Below are positions 36,428 to 49,600 of a stretch of DNA of 64,000 nucleotides, piece by piece; within the stretch, counting starts at the first letter, position 1; each line of letters starts with the position of its first letter. The position numbers and the translations under genes were made by a program. Location: the NCBI RefSeq assembly GCF_026230105.1, contig NC_079481.1, positions 31,410,489-31,474,488 of the forward strand, read 5' to 3'. The DNA comes from Diorhabda sublineata (Eukaryota > Arthropoda > Insecta > Coleoptera > Chrysomelidae). Below the pieces are notes generated by a model. That model was not told the origin of the DNA. It made no database searches and was given only the letters and a program-made list of their open reading frames with translations.

Positions 36428-36682
36428 CAGTGTTGCCAGGTTTTTATCACAATTTGAAAGATAGTTAAGCAAACACACCATTCATTTCAATATTATCATA
36501 ATTAATTTATTTACATATGCATAAAACAAAATGCGAAACCCTATTATTGATAGTGGAAAGATTAAGATTTTTCTAGTTTTGCTATTTGAAAAATTTCGTT
36601 CATATTATAATTCGAAGTCAACTTATTGTGAAAGATGTTTGTCAATCAATTACAGGAAGGTTGACACATTCTGGCAACACTG
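36428..36682. mobile_element. 255-bp MITE-like element
   Basis: Perfect 12-base terminal inverted repeats, CAGTGTTGCCAG (36428-36439) and CTGGCAACACTG (36671-36682), enclose 231 AT-rich bases without coding capacity. The same terminal motif bounds the large block at 39994-43280. No clear target-site duplication is seen. Confidence 0.5.
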
Positions 36683-38107
36683 ATTTGTATGAGTGATGAT
36701 TTGGAGCGCGTGCAGGAATTAGAGTTATAGTACAGTCAAATTATGTACTACTAGTACATTTTTAATTAGCGAGTTTAATTTCTTCCGATTTTTTATACTT
36801 TCAAGATTTTTATATACAAGGTGATTAATTTAATTGAATAATTTACTTAATTTTCAAATTTCAGCTTGAAAAGTATTTTATTAATTTTGATGACTCGAGG
36901 AATAAAAAATTAATTATAAAATTAGAAATTATTACATATATTCAGAAAATGAGGTGAAAAAAATGTTGAACAATTGAACAATTAAGGTTGCTAATAATGA
37001 CATTTTTATGGTAAATACCTTATTAATGAAATTTTTTATTTTATCAAATATTCATTATTTTCTTTAATTACAAAAAATATGTATATTTCATAATTTCTTG
37101 ATTATGTATCTTGATTTTATATCCACGCCACGAAAGCATATAAAAAAAGTTTAAGTAAAAAGTTACAAAAAATTAAACGTATAATTTTACTGGACTATTA
37201 AAATTATCCTAATATATAGCACGGAGTTGATGTTTTCAGTTTTCACTTATTTTTCGACGTTAACACGAAGCTAACTCGCTCATACCAACCAACGTTGCCA
37301 AATAATTCCGCTAATGATTTTGCGCCATAAATAACTAAAGTGTTAGGTTATGTTAGTTCTTTAGATGTACCAAGATTTATGTTAAAAATACTTATAGTGT
37401 TTATAAATTATAAAAATATCAGTTATGTATCAATGTATGAATGGTTAATAATGTGTTAATGTATTTAAAATTACAAATGATTGTTCTTGTCGGATATTTT
37501 CGCGATCATAGAAGGTAAGAAACTCGTTTTCTAGTAATACTTTTTGTTTTTCCCGATTCTTAATTCAAAATTTCCAAATGAAACTGCGTATTTCCTTTTG
37601 ACTTAGCTGCTCTATTAAAATTATTAAAATCACTCGAGTTTGAGGTCTCATTATAAATATCTTAAGCTAACATACATCAAAGCTGCAGAGCACAATTATT
37701 TTAAAAAGGATTCGATTATATTTTTCTAAAGTATACAATACGCAAGGATTAATTCCAGCAATGATGTTTATAATATCTTGGGAGGTCCTAATTTAAAATA
37801 ATACTACCACAGGATGAATGTTCATGTTATTATATTAATATATCAATTTCACACAAATGATAATAAACAATTATATTTAAACACGTGCAGCTGTATTATA
37901 CTAAAAACACAGGGTGTACTAGATTTCTATTTTTATTTAAGTGTAGTTGTGGCAACTATTAGTTAAATTAATCGAATTAGACGTTTATCTAATTGTCATC
38001 TGTCAATCTTCTTCTTATCGTACGATGGTTGCATAGTCAGAAACTTCGTAAATATCTAGCTAAGTTACAAGGAAAAGAAGAGTAACCTTCGTTCGATTTT
38101 ATTGTTA
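36683..38107. other. AT-rich stretch, no gene seen
   Basis: No exon, RNA gene or tandem array recognised. 'acacagggtgtactagattt' near 37909 resembles a transposon end. Confidence 0.4.
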
Positions 38108-38140
38108 TACAGTAGCGGTCAAAACTTTGGAATCACGATT
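38108..38140 (+). mobile_element. Possible Tc1-like terminal repeat
   Basis: 'tacagtagcggtcaaaactt' followed by 'tggaatcac' resembles the outer terminal repeat of Tc1/mariner-type elements and begins with TA. No matching inverted end and no transposase are visible, so this is a solo or very short remnant. Confidence 0.35.
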
Positions 38141-38781
38141 ATTTAATAATAGAACAAAAAATTGGTAACTACTTGATTATTTTTGTGCTTTTTAAATCGA
38201 AGGTGTCTAATATACTCATATAAACAGTGAATTAATTGGATCTTGATTATGTAAAATGTTATAATCTTGGGATGTATATACCGAACGAAATTGTACACGT
38301 ACACCCTGTATATAATAAATCACAAGTTGCTAACAAAACTTGTATGTTGTTAGCGATATACAATATCTTATAAATTAAAATAGAAAAATATATTTAATCC
38401 GTAATCATTTCGAAGCTGAAATAATTTTGAATTATTAAATTTAATTGGAAAAAAAAATAAATATATAAAAGTATATTCAAGTTTAATAAAATTTAACTAG
38501 ATATAAGTAAAATTATATTAAATTAATCATTTTTTAAATTTTTGTATCTAGATTTTATTCTTTTTTTTTTAGTTCATTTTTGTAATTATAGAAATCATAA
38601 CCTTACTTATTTATTGTGCGTATACTAATAAAAAGGTTTACATATACAAGAACAAGTTAAAAACTTAGAAATAAAAAAAATTATCATTAATAAATTTTAT
38701 TATGTGCCTGTTTTTAATAGTTATTGTCATTTGAATATATTTAATTTCGGTTTTAAAACGGTAGCATCAAAAAATATTATA

Positions 38782-38870
38782 TATAAGGTTGTATGTCATA
38801 AGTTTGGTACCGTTTATGTAGGACAAACATCCTAATATTTGGTAAATAGATCAACAAGTCATGGGACTGA
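38782..38870 (+). pseudogene. Penelope-like GIY-YIG endonuclease relic
   Basis: The plus strand reads YKVVCHKFGTVYVGQTS, a stop, then YLVNRSTSH. The C..C/H..GTVYVGQTS block is the GIY-YIG motif preceded by the cysteine-containing segment found in Penelope-like retroelements. Stops and frame breaks show that it is dead. It shares 'gtaggacaaacatc' with the inverted fragments at 13024-13135, so both are probably one family. Confidence 0.5.
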
Positions 38871-39654
38871 AAAAAATGTCACACGTGGATGTAAAAATCA
38901 CCGAATGAACGATAAATAATAGAAGAAGCAGGAGATTGTTAAAAATGGGAAATAGAGATGAAATAAGAAACATATATATACAAAAGAGATTAAAAATCAA
39001 AGTGATATTTACGGAAAAAAATTATTTTTTGAAAAAGAACGAATAAATTTTAAAATCTGTCAAAATTAAGTCAAATTAAATTTACCCTTACCATATACGT
39101 TAACAATATTTCTATGAAAATATTTTTATGAGTTAAACTTGAATATACGTTTAAAAAAATACCGGGTATATCACAAAAACGCCCTATTTTTATTGCATTT
39201 TTAAAATCTATAAAACATTTGACTCTAAAGGGTTTTTTATTGGAAAATTTTCATAAAAAACTCAATTTTATGAAGAGAAAGAATGCCGGGAAAAAAATTA
39301 CCAAAATTTGTTGAAATAAAATCAAAAGTTTCCCAAATTTTTGAAAGAATTCACAATACAACAGCTGATCATCAAATATTGTTTATGGAGAATTTGATTT
39401 ATTTATTGAGAGAATTTTATTTAAAACGCGTAATTTTCCAGGAAAACCCCGTATTATAATGTTAAAAAAAATTTCGGCAGACATTTGAAGAATGTGAATC
39501 GAAAAAAAAAAATTCGTCGATATATTCTGAGCACCCTGTATAATAATTTCAAGCATAGATCAAGTAAATTCTGATACTACCTTCGACTTGACTTGTTTTT
39601 GAAAATAAACTGTTGGAATTAAAATAAATGAAAAAACCATAATTATAATTTTCC

Positions 39655-40250
39655 CAAATTCAAATGCCGACCCTGTTGCTTACGCCGCAACAATTCAGTC
39701 ATCGCCAGCATCACAGATCTAAAGGAACATTTGAGAGGATTTGGCACAGTGTTGCCAATAACACAGCGTTTTCACTGCTTTTCGGACTAAATATATGTCC
39801 ACGGATTATATCACAAAATATGAGTCAAGGTTTGACTAACAAAAAAAGTTAATTATTTAGAATTCAGAAAAAATAAACGCTTCAAGATATTTTTCCTCAC
39901 CTGAAAACCGTTTTGTTAAGTTAAATGAATATTAATAAGAATTTAAATAACACGAAATAATAATGGCGAGCGTCTTGTAGTCGAAAATCTAAACAGTGTT
40001 GCCAAATAGACGAATTTAATAGCCGTACGTATTATGAAAAATTTTACGAAGTATTATGCTATTAGGAAATCGAATTTTTTTCTTATCGTATTTGGATTTC
40101 CGATTTGAAAAAAAAAACGTGGTATACTCATTTTTGGAAATTATTGGGGCTCCAGAAAAAAATCTCTTCAAAAAATTTTTCCCACCTGGCAACAATTTTG
40201 TTAGGTAGAATTAGGTAATTAAAGGGGGGGGGGGGAAAACATATTTTATC
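39655..40250 (-). repeat. Inverted outer copy of the 320-bp satellite
   Basis: 39655-39800 is the reverse complement of one unit of the following array ('ggcacagtgttgccaataac' against 'gttattggcaacactgtgcc'). 39971-40045 ('cttgtagtcgaaaatctaaa', then cagtgttgccaa) is inverted relative to 43225-43310. Between them 'cacctgaaaaccgttttgtt' (39900) and 'cacctggcaacaattttgtt' (40190) are further related pieces. A run of thirteen G at about 40225-40237 follows. Confidence 0.75.
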
Positions 40251-40529
40251 GGTTTTTATTGAAAAACGATTTTCAGTTATAGACTTAGATTAAATTCGAA
40301 TCATAAAGTGAAATCGACGATAGAAGATAAGGCAGGGAGGAATTAAATAATTTTGTAATTATTACCAAGATTCACACCCTTTCAACTTCCATACAAAATC
40401 GTGTTTTTTTCGATGAAACCCTATAAAACATGCCCCCTCCCATTTTTATCTACCTAACAAAATAGTTTCCAGGCGGGAAAATTGTTATGTAGATTTTTTT
40501 CTGAAAACCCAATTTTTATTGTAAAAATT

Positions 40530-43230
40530 CGTGTCCAGAAAGCAGTGAAAACTCTGTCTTATTGGCAACACTGTGCCGAATTCCCTCAAATGTTCGTTAG
40601 TATTCGTGGTGCTGACGATGTTGTCGGAGCAAGGGACAGGGTCGGCATTTGAATAAATGAGACAACTTTAGAAATTATCAAAAATTAGAAAAGAATAAAC
40701 GTCAGTGACAGATAAATGTGGCGGAAGAATTTAAAAATACTGGCCTACAAATGTTGTAGAAACTGAATTATTTTCATTTGAACCGGTTATTTATTTAGAA
40801 AAAAAAATTATTCAAAATTTTTTTAAATCGATTTGTGTTGTAAAAATTCGTGTCCGAAAAGCAGTGAAAACTCTGTGTTATTGGCAACACTGTGCCGAAT
40901 CCCCTCAAATGTTCGTTAGGAATCACGATGACTGAATTGTTGTTGTCGGCGCAAGGAACAGGGTCGGCATTAGAATAAATGAGACAACTTTAGAAATTAT
41001 CAAAAATTAGAAAAGAATAAACGTCAGTGACAGATAAATGTGGCGGAAGAATTTAAAAATACTGGCCTACAAATGTTGTAGAAACTGAATTATTTTCATT
41101 TGAACCGGTTATTTATTTAGAAAAAAAAATTATTCAAAATTTTTTTAAATCGATTTATGTTGTAAAAATTCGTGTCCGGAAAGCAGTGAAAACTCTGTGT
41201 TATTGGCAACACTGTGCCGAATCCCCTCAAATGTTCGTTAGGAATCACGATGACTGAATTGTTGTTGTCGGCGCAAGGAACAGGTTCGGCATTAGAATAA
41301 TTGAGACAACTTTAGAAATTATCAAAAATTAGAAAAGAATAAACGTCAGTGACAGATAAATGTGGCGGAAGAATTTAAAAATACTGGCCTACAAATGTTG
41401 TAGAAACTGAATTATTTTCATTTGAACCGGTTATTTATTTAGAAAAAAAATTTTTTTTAAATCGATTTGTGTTGTAAAAATTCGTGTCTGAAAAGCAGCG
41501 AAAACTCTGTGTTATTGGCAACACTGTGCCGAATCCCCTCAAATGTTCGTTAGGAATCACGATGACTGAATTGTTGTTGTCGGCGCAAGGAACAGGGTCG
41601 GCATTAGAATAAATGAGACAACTTTAGAAATTATCAAAAATTAGAAAAGAATAAACGTCAGTGACAGATAAATGTGGCGGAAGAATTTAAAAATACTGGC
41701 CTACAAATGTTGTAGAAACTGAATTATTTTCATTTGAACCGGTTATTTATTTAGAAAAAAAAATTATTCAAAATTTTTTTAAATCGATTTGTGTTGTAAA
41801 AATTCGTGTCCGGAAAGCAGTGAAAACTCTGTGTTATTGGCAACACTGTGCCGAATCCCCTCAAATGTTCGTTAGGAATCACGATGACTGAATTGTTGTT
41901 GTCGGCGCAAGGAACAGGGTCGGCATTAGAATAATTGAGACAACTTTAGAAATTATCAAAAATTAGAAAAGAATAAACGTCAGTGACAGATAAATGTGGC
42001 GGAAGAATTTAAAAATACTGGCCTACAAATGTTGTAGAAACTGAATTATTTTCATTTGAACCGGTTATTTATTTAGAAAAAAAAATTATTCAAAATTTTT
42101 TTAAATCGATTTGTGTTGTAAAAATTCGTGTCCGAAAAGCAGCGAAAACTCTGTGTTATTGGCAACACTGTGCCGAATCCCCTCAAATGTTCGTTAGGAA
42201 TCACGATGACTGAATTGTTGTTGTCGGCGCAAGGAACAGGGTCGGCATTAGAATAAATGAGACAACTTTAGAAATTATCAAAAATTAGAAAAGAATAAAC
42301 GTCAGTGACAGATAAATGTGGCGGAAGAATTTAAAAATACTGGCCTACAAATGTTGTAGAAACTGAATTATTTTCATTTGAACCGGTTATTTATTTAGAA
42401 AAAAAAAAATTAATCAAAATTTTTTTAAATCGATTTGTGTTGTAAAAATTCGTGTCCGGAAAGCAGTGAAAACTCTGTGTTATTGGCAACACTGTGCCGA
42501 ATCCCCTCAAATGTTCGTTAGGAATCACGATGACTGAATTGTTGTTGTCGGCGCAAGGAACAGGGTCGGCATTAGAATAAATGAGACAACTTTAGAAATT
42601 ATCAAAAATTAGAAAAGAATAAACGTCAGTGACAGATAAATGTGGCGGAAGAATTTAAAAATACTGGCCTACAAATGTTGTAGAAACTAATTATTTTCAT
42701 TTGAACCGGTTATTTATTTAGAAAAAAAATTTTTTTTAAATCGATTTGTGTTGTAAAAATTCGTGTCCGAAAAGCAGCGAAAACTCTGTGTTATTGGCAA
42801 CACTGTGCCGAATCCCCTCAAATGTTCGTTAGGAATCACGATGACTGAATTGTTGTTGTCGGCGCAAGGAACAGGGTCGGCATTAGAATAAATGAGACAA
42901 CTTTAGAAATTATCAAAAATTAGAAAAGAATAAACGTCAGTGACAGATAAATGTGGCGGAAGAATTTAAAAATACTGGCCTACAAATGTTGTAGAAACTG
43001 AATTATTTTCATTTGAACCGGTTATTTATTTAGAAAAAAAAAATTAATCAAAATTTTTTTAAATCGATTTGTGTTGTAAAAATTCGTGTCCGAAAAGCAG
43101 CGAAAACTCTGTGTTATTGGCAACACTGTGCTGAATCCCCTCAAATGTTCGTTAGTATTTGCTGACGATGTTGTTGTCGGAGCAAGGAACAGGGTCGGCA
43201 TTTGAATAATTAAGACGACTATGGAATTGG
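40530..43230. repeat. About 320-bp satellite, nine copies
   Basis: The marker 'ttggcaacactgtg' occurs at about 40562, 40881, 41203, 41515, 41837, 42159, 42483, 42793 and 43117, with spacings of 310-324. From the third copy on, units carrying 'gcagtgaaaac' and 'gcagcgaaaac' alternate, which indicates a dimer of about 640 bp. Length differences come mainly from an A/T-run ('gaaaaaaaaattattcaaaa' or shorter). The array stops at BCAS3's downstream edge and, if the short last exon is used, lies inside the BCAS3 transcript. Confidence 0.93.
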
Positions 43231-43310
43231 AAATTTTTATCATACGCGCGACTATTAAATTCATCTACTTGGCAACACTGTTTAGACATTCGACTACAAG
43301 ATTTTTTTTA
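43225..43310 (+). repeat. Right inverted arm of the satellite block
   Basis: 'ttggcaacactg' (43269-43280), 'tttagacattcgactacaag' and flanks are the reverse complement, with some mismatches, of 39971-40045. The satellite block is therefore enclosed by inverted arms of about 75-85 bases, like the ends of a foldback element. Confidence 0.7.
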
Positions 43311-43541
43311 GATATAAAAAAGTTATATAAGAATTAATTGGAGATTCTAAAAATGCGGTAAAAAAAAAGTTAATGTCGTCGTGATATACCGGATGTATCA
43401 TTACCACGTGGTTCGAAACCGTACTCAGGATGTCCAGCAGAGCCTTAACACCGTTAAATATGATACAAATATAGTACTTATGAGTACTATCAAAATAATT
43501 TACATTTTTTCTATACAGGGATGAACAATTATTAAAAATTG

Positions 43542-43547
43542 TTTATT
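43542..43547 (-). promoter_or_regulatory. Poly(A) signal after long BCAS3 last exon
   Basis: AATAAA on the minus strand, 55 bases after the stop codon at 43602-43604. It supports the long exon as a transcript end. Confidence 0.65.
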
Positions 43548-43601
43548 CCCTTACGTTCGCCCGTACCGCACCGCCAAAAGCTTTCCGCGACCCCGCTAAC
43601 T

Positions 43602-46600
43602 TTACTTTTTCTTCTTTTTCTTTTTGGAATTCTTCGATGTACTCGTTATCTTAGTCTCTATGAAAGCGGTGCTCGGTAATTTTCCCGAATCGTCGCTTTC
43701 GGTAGCCTCCGCGGGCGAACTACTCAAATCGCACTTTTCTTCGTCGGAACATTTGTGGGACGTCGATAAGAACGCGTCGTCCGGTAACGAAAAAATGTCT
43801 TTGTCCGTATCGGTGTCGATTTTTTCATCTTCGCTGACGTTTATATCGATAAAATCTGATATGTTCGGAGGCGTCTTTTTAGGTAGTTGTACCGTAAATT
43901 GTTCCTCGACCCCAAAAACGATTTTCTGTGAATCGATGTCGCGGCAATCGATTATCGTTTTCGGTTTAGAAACGGCGATGCTGCTCCAGGATTTTTTCGG
44001 CGGCGCCGGAAGTGTTATTCCGGCGGGGGGATCGGTCACTTTGTCCGGATTCGTATTTTCGTTGTTGACGACGCTCGCTATTTTCACGCCCAATTTGGTT
44101 TTGGGTTTTCTGTTGCGTTTCGCGACGACTTTTTCCTCGATGACGTTTTCTTCGGACGAATTATTTTCCGACAAGTTTTCCAAATTGTTCCTGTTCATTT
44201 TCGGTTTTTTATTTTCGTTCGAGTGCGGTGGTTCGGTGGCCTCTTGGAAATGATCGACTTTCAAGTTTTCCAACGAGAAAAAATCGTCGTTTTCCAACGG
44301 ATAATCCACGAAGGTCCTTTCTATATATTCGATTTCATCTAAATTTGTTCGGGGTCGATGGTCCGATAGATCAAAGATCGGTTCGACTTTTCCGCCGGCT
44401 ACCGTTTCGTTTTTCGAATTTTTCGAATCCTCATTTCGAGTTTGTCCGTCCGTAGATTTTCTCAAAATATTAACAGCTACTTCGGTCGTGGAATCCAAGC
44501 TTTTCGTCAGAATATTTTCATCGTAATACACTTTATTTTTATTGGGTATGATTTTGGGCGCGACAATCGGTCTGAACAACGTTTCGTCGCAATTTTCGTG
44601 AATTGTTTCTTCGAATACCTCTACCACGGGCTCGTCGCCGGATTGAACGTTAACGACGGTGCCCAGCGGATTCACAACCTTCGCGACTGCTGGTTTCATT
44701 TGAACAATAACGCACCGTCCACCTGAACAGAGAGAAAAACTAGTGGAAGTTTAATCACGAATCACTGGTATTTATTGTGCGAAAAGTTGGCCACTCGTGC
44801 AAGCATGCTATGAAATAAATAAATAAAAAATAAAAAAAAAAAAAAACGAAGCGGCGACAAAAAAAAATCAACTAATATATCTACGGCTATGGAAGTACGC
44901 GTTTCGATTGTTGGGGAATCCGGTTTTTTTAGCTTGAAAATGTTATATAAGTGCCGGTTCTACAACGTGATCCATTTATCTACAGATTATATATGAATCG
45001 GAGAGTTTCTATTTCGTTTTTCTCATCCTCAGAGTTGCTATATAAATTTTGGTTTGTGTGTAATGACAAATTTTGTAAATCTATAGATTGTATGTAAGTT
45101 TTGGATTGTCTGTAAATGGATAAACTTGTAATTTCACAAACTTTTATGTAAACTATATGTAAATTCGCATCTACATATTGTATAAAAATGTATGTCATGT
45201 AAAACTATAGATTGTATGTAAACCGACAAATTCTGTGTAATTTTACATATTTTAGTTTTAGATTGTGTGTAAAAGGATAAACTTGTGATTTCACAAACTT
45301 TGACATGTCGATGTGAATTTACATACAATTTACATTTGTAAATTGTATGTAAATTAATGTCATGTGACTCTATAGATTGTATGTAAACCGACAAATTTGA
45401 TGTAATTTTACATATTTCAGTTTTGGATTGTGTGTAAAAGGATAAACTTGTAATTTCCCAAACTTTGAGCATGTAGATGTGAATTTACATACAATTTACA
45501 AATGTAAATTGTATGTAAATGAATGTCATTTGACTCTATAGATTGTATGTAAACCGACAAATTTTGTGTAATTTTACATATTTTAGTTTTGGATTGTGTG
45601 TAAAAGGATAAACTTGTAATTTAAAAAACTTTGAACATGTCGATGTGAATTTACATACAATTTACATTTGTAAATTGTATGTAAATTAATGTCATTTGAC
45701 TCTATATATTGTATGTAAACCGACGAATTCTGTGTAATTTTACATATTTTAGTTTTGGATTGTGTGTAAAAGGATAAACTTGTAATTTCAAAAACTTTGA
45801 GCATGTAGATGTGAATTTACATACAATTTACAAATGTAAATTGTATGTAAATGAATGTCATTTGACTCTATAGATTGTATGTAAACCGACAAATTTTGTG
45901 TAATTTTACATATTTTAGTTTTGGATTGTGTGTAAAAGGATAAACTTGTAATTTCAAAAACTTTGAGCATGTAGATGTGAATTTACATACAATTTACAAA
46001 TGTAAATTGTATGTAAATGAATGTCATTTGACTCTATAGATTGTATGTAAACCGACAAATTTTGTGTAATTTTACATATTTTAGTTTTGGATTGTGTGTA
46101 AAAGGATAAACTTGTAATTTCAAAAACTTTGAATATATAGATGTGAATTTGCATACAATTTACATCTGTAAATTGTATGTAAATGAATGTCATGCGACTC
46201 TATAGATTGTATGTAAACCGACAAATTCTGTATAATTTTACATATTTTAGTTTTGGATTGTGTGTAAAAGGATGAACTTGTAATTTCAAAAACTTTGAAT
46301 ATATAGATGTGAATTTGCATACAATTTACATTTGTAAATTATATGTAAATGAATGTCATTTGACTCTATAGATTGTATGTAAACCGACAAATTTTGTATA
46401 ATTTTACATATTTTAGTTTTGGATTGTGTGTAAAAGGATAAACTTGTGATTTCCCAAACTTTGAGCATGTAGATGTGAATTTACATACAATTTACAAATG
46501 TAAATTGTATGTAAATGAATGTCATTTGACTCTATAGATTGTATGTAAACCGACAAATTTGGTGTAATTTTACATATTTCAGTTTTGGAATGTGTGTAAA

Positions 46601-49600
46601 AGGATAAACTTGTGATTTCACAAACTTTGAACATGTCGATGTGAATTTACATACAATTTACATTTGTAAATTGTATGTAAATTAATGTCATTTGACTCTA
46701 TATATTGTATGTAAACCGACGAATTCTGTGTAATTTTACATATTTTAGTTTTGGATTGTGTGTAAAAGGATAAACTTGTAATTTCAAAAACTTTGAGCAT
46801 GTAGATGTGAATTTACATACAATTTACAAATGTAAATTGTATGTAAATGAATGTCATGCGACTCTATAGATTGTATGTAAACCGACAAATTCTGTATAAT
46901 TTTACATATTTTAGTTTTGGTTTGTGTGTAAAAGGATAAACTTGTAATTTCAAAAACTTTGAATATGTAGATGTGAATTTACATTTGTAAATTGTATATA
47001 AATGAATGTCAAGTGATTCTATAGATTGTATGTAAACCGACGAATTCTGTGTAATTTTACATATTTTTTGTACATCCATAGACAATGTAAATCCTCATAT
47101 CATAAGTGGACAAATTCTATGTAAACGTATAGATTGTATGTAATTCTATATAACTTTAAATATTTTATGTAATTGCCTATATTCTATTTGTACCCACAGA
47201 TTATATGTAAACCTTGCATATTGTAAGTAAATTGACAATGATGACAACATTGTATGTAAATCTATGTTTTGTAAGTAAATTTTAGAAATGTTTAGTGTAA
47301 TTTTACTTAATTCATCAAGTCTGTAAATTCTACGTAAATCCACAGATTGTATGTAAAAGTTACATTTTGTAAATAAGTGATTTCATGTAAATCTATAGAT
47401 TGTATGTAATATTCCAAACGCGCTATGTATATTTCATATTATATTCATAATTCTATGTAATCTTACACATTTTATGTAAATCCGAAGATTGTATATAAGT
47501 TTATAGATTCTATGTAAATTACATAATATAAACTGAAATGTTGGTTATAAATTTATCGAATAAACCTATAAATTCTATGTTATGCACCGATTGTATGTAA
47601 GTGGACAATAATTTACAAATTTATACGTGAAGATTTAAATTGTGGGCGAATCTACAGATTTTGTCACTCTAAAAATTCGGGTGTGGATTCCAGATTATAT
47701 GCATTCTGGAAAATTCTGTGTAATTTTACATATTCTATCTTCAAATTGTATGTAAATCCAAAGATTATATGTAAATCTATATAATATATAAAAATTCAAT
47801 TTTATACTTGTACCTAAACTAAAAACTTGTTAAATTTTAGAGTGTTAAGTACAAGAAGATTGTATGTAAATGTACAAGTTCTGTGTAAATTGTATGTCAA
47901 GTCAACTTACACCATTATATTGGGCATTCTCGAACTTAAGTAACTCTTAAACTCACACTAAATAGTAATTATAAATAAAAAGCAAAAAAAATTGTTAAGT
48001 CCACAGTAAAAAGAGTGATGAATAGACCATTTTCGAAGACATATTATTTAGAAATAATGTTAAGGATTAATATGCCTGCACCCATTGACAGAAATGACGT
48101 ATGTCGGTTATTAGTTGTGGTTAAACACAATGATTAAATGAATAAATTTTGAACCTAGGAGAAATTTTTGTAAATTTATTTGATCACCGGGTGAAAATAA
48201 GTCACAAAAACTTACTGGGCACATAGAAAATAGAAAAAAAGAAAAGGTGTAGTTAATAAGAAGATCTACAAATTTTTTATATTCGCTTTATACACATAAC
48301 CTCAAAATTTATGTAAAAATTCGAAAAAACAACTTTTTGGTTTCTTTTTCTTTTACAAAAAAATTCTTTTCGCGAAATTTGATGAAAACGTCTTAGAAGA
48401 GTCAAAAAAACCGAAAAAATTGCATATGACGATTAAAAAAAAATTTCGGTTGCGAATTTTTTTTTGTTTTGACTTTTTGAGAGAAAACTTACCATGGTTA
48501 TAGTAATATTTTTTTTTGATTATCAAAATGTGGATATTTCGACTAACAATAAACCCACAGAATTTAGAAAAAAAGTTGATATTTTGGCGGGAAAATTTTC
48601 GATCAGAAATTAAAGTTTCTTCGATATTACGTCAATAAAAGATAAAAAAATGAATATTTCAAATGAAATAAGTTATAGTGGGACATAAGATGGTAAGTTT
48701 TCACCAAATTTCGTGCAAAAAAATTATTTTCTATAAAAGAAAAAAATTAAAAACCAAAAACTTGATTTTTCGAAATTTTCGCATAAATTTTGAGGTTATG
48801 TGAAAAAAGTGTAAATACAAAAGTTGTAGATCTTTTTATTACCTACAACTTTTCTATTTGACTTTTTTTCATAGGACGTGTAGTTTTGCCAAAAATCGAT
48901 TTTTTACCCTCAAAAAATCGTTTCCGAATTTTTTTTCAAACAATGCACAATTTTTGGTTATTTATTCAAATTTTACGCTTTAATTACTTGTATTTATGAA
49001 TGTAATATGGAATCTCACATTTTTCGTGTAATTAGAGTATAAAATTTCAACAAATAACTAAAAATCGTACATAATTAAAAAAATAATTTTTTTTTTATTT
49101 TTTGGCTGAGAAAATTTTCATTGTTTATTATAATTTTTTTAAATAATCGAAATGTAGAAATTTCGACGAAAAAAAAAATCAAAGACTTTTCCAAGAAAAG
49201 CTGATATTTTGGCGGGAGAATTTAAAATTCGATATCTAGTCAAAATAACGTGAAACAATAAATATTTCAAATCAAATAAATAACAATGTATTTGGGACAT
49301 AAAAAGGTAAGTTTTCACCAAATTTCGTCCAAAAAAAATCATTTTCTATAAAAGAAAAAAATTAAAAACCGAAAACTTGATTTTTCGAAATTTTCGCATA
49401 AATTTTGAGGTTATGTGAAAAAAGTGTAAATACAAAAGTTGTAGATCTTCTTATTACCTACAACTTTGCTATTTGACTCTTTTTCATAGGACGTGTAGTT
49501 TTGCCAAAAATCGATTTTTTACCCTCAAAAAATCGTTTCCGAATTTTTTTTCAAACAATGCACAATTTTTGGTTATTTATTCAAATTTTACGCTTTAATT

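Noticed and set aside
40225..40237. Run of thirteen G as a G-quadruplex
   Set aside because: It is a single homopolymer, and its length may be a sequencing or assembly artefact. No further G-runs are nearby.
43624..44726. Plus-strand frames opposite BCAS3 exon 8
   Set aside because: They are shadows of a minus-strand exon whose phase, acceptor and poly(A) signal fit BCAS3.
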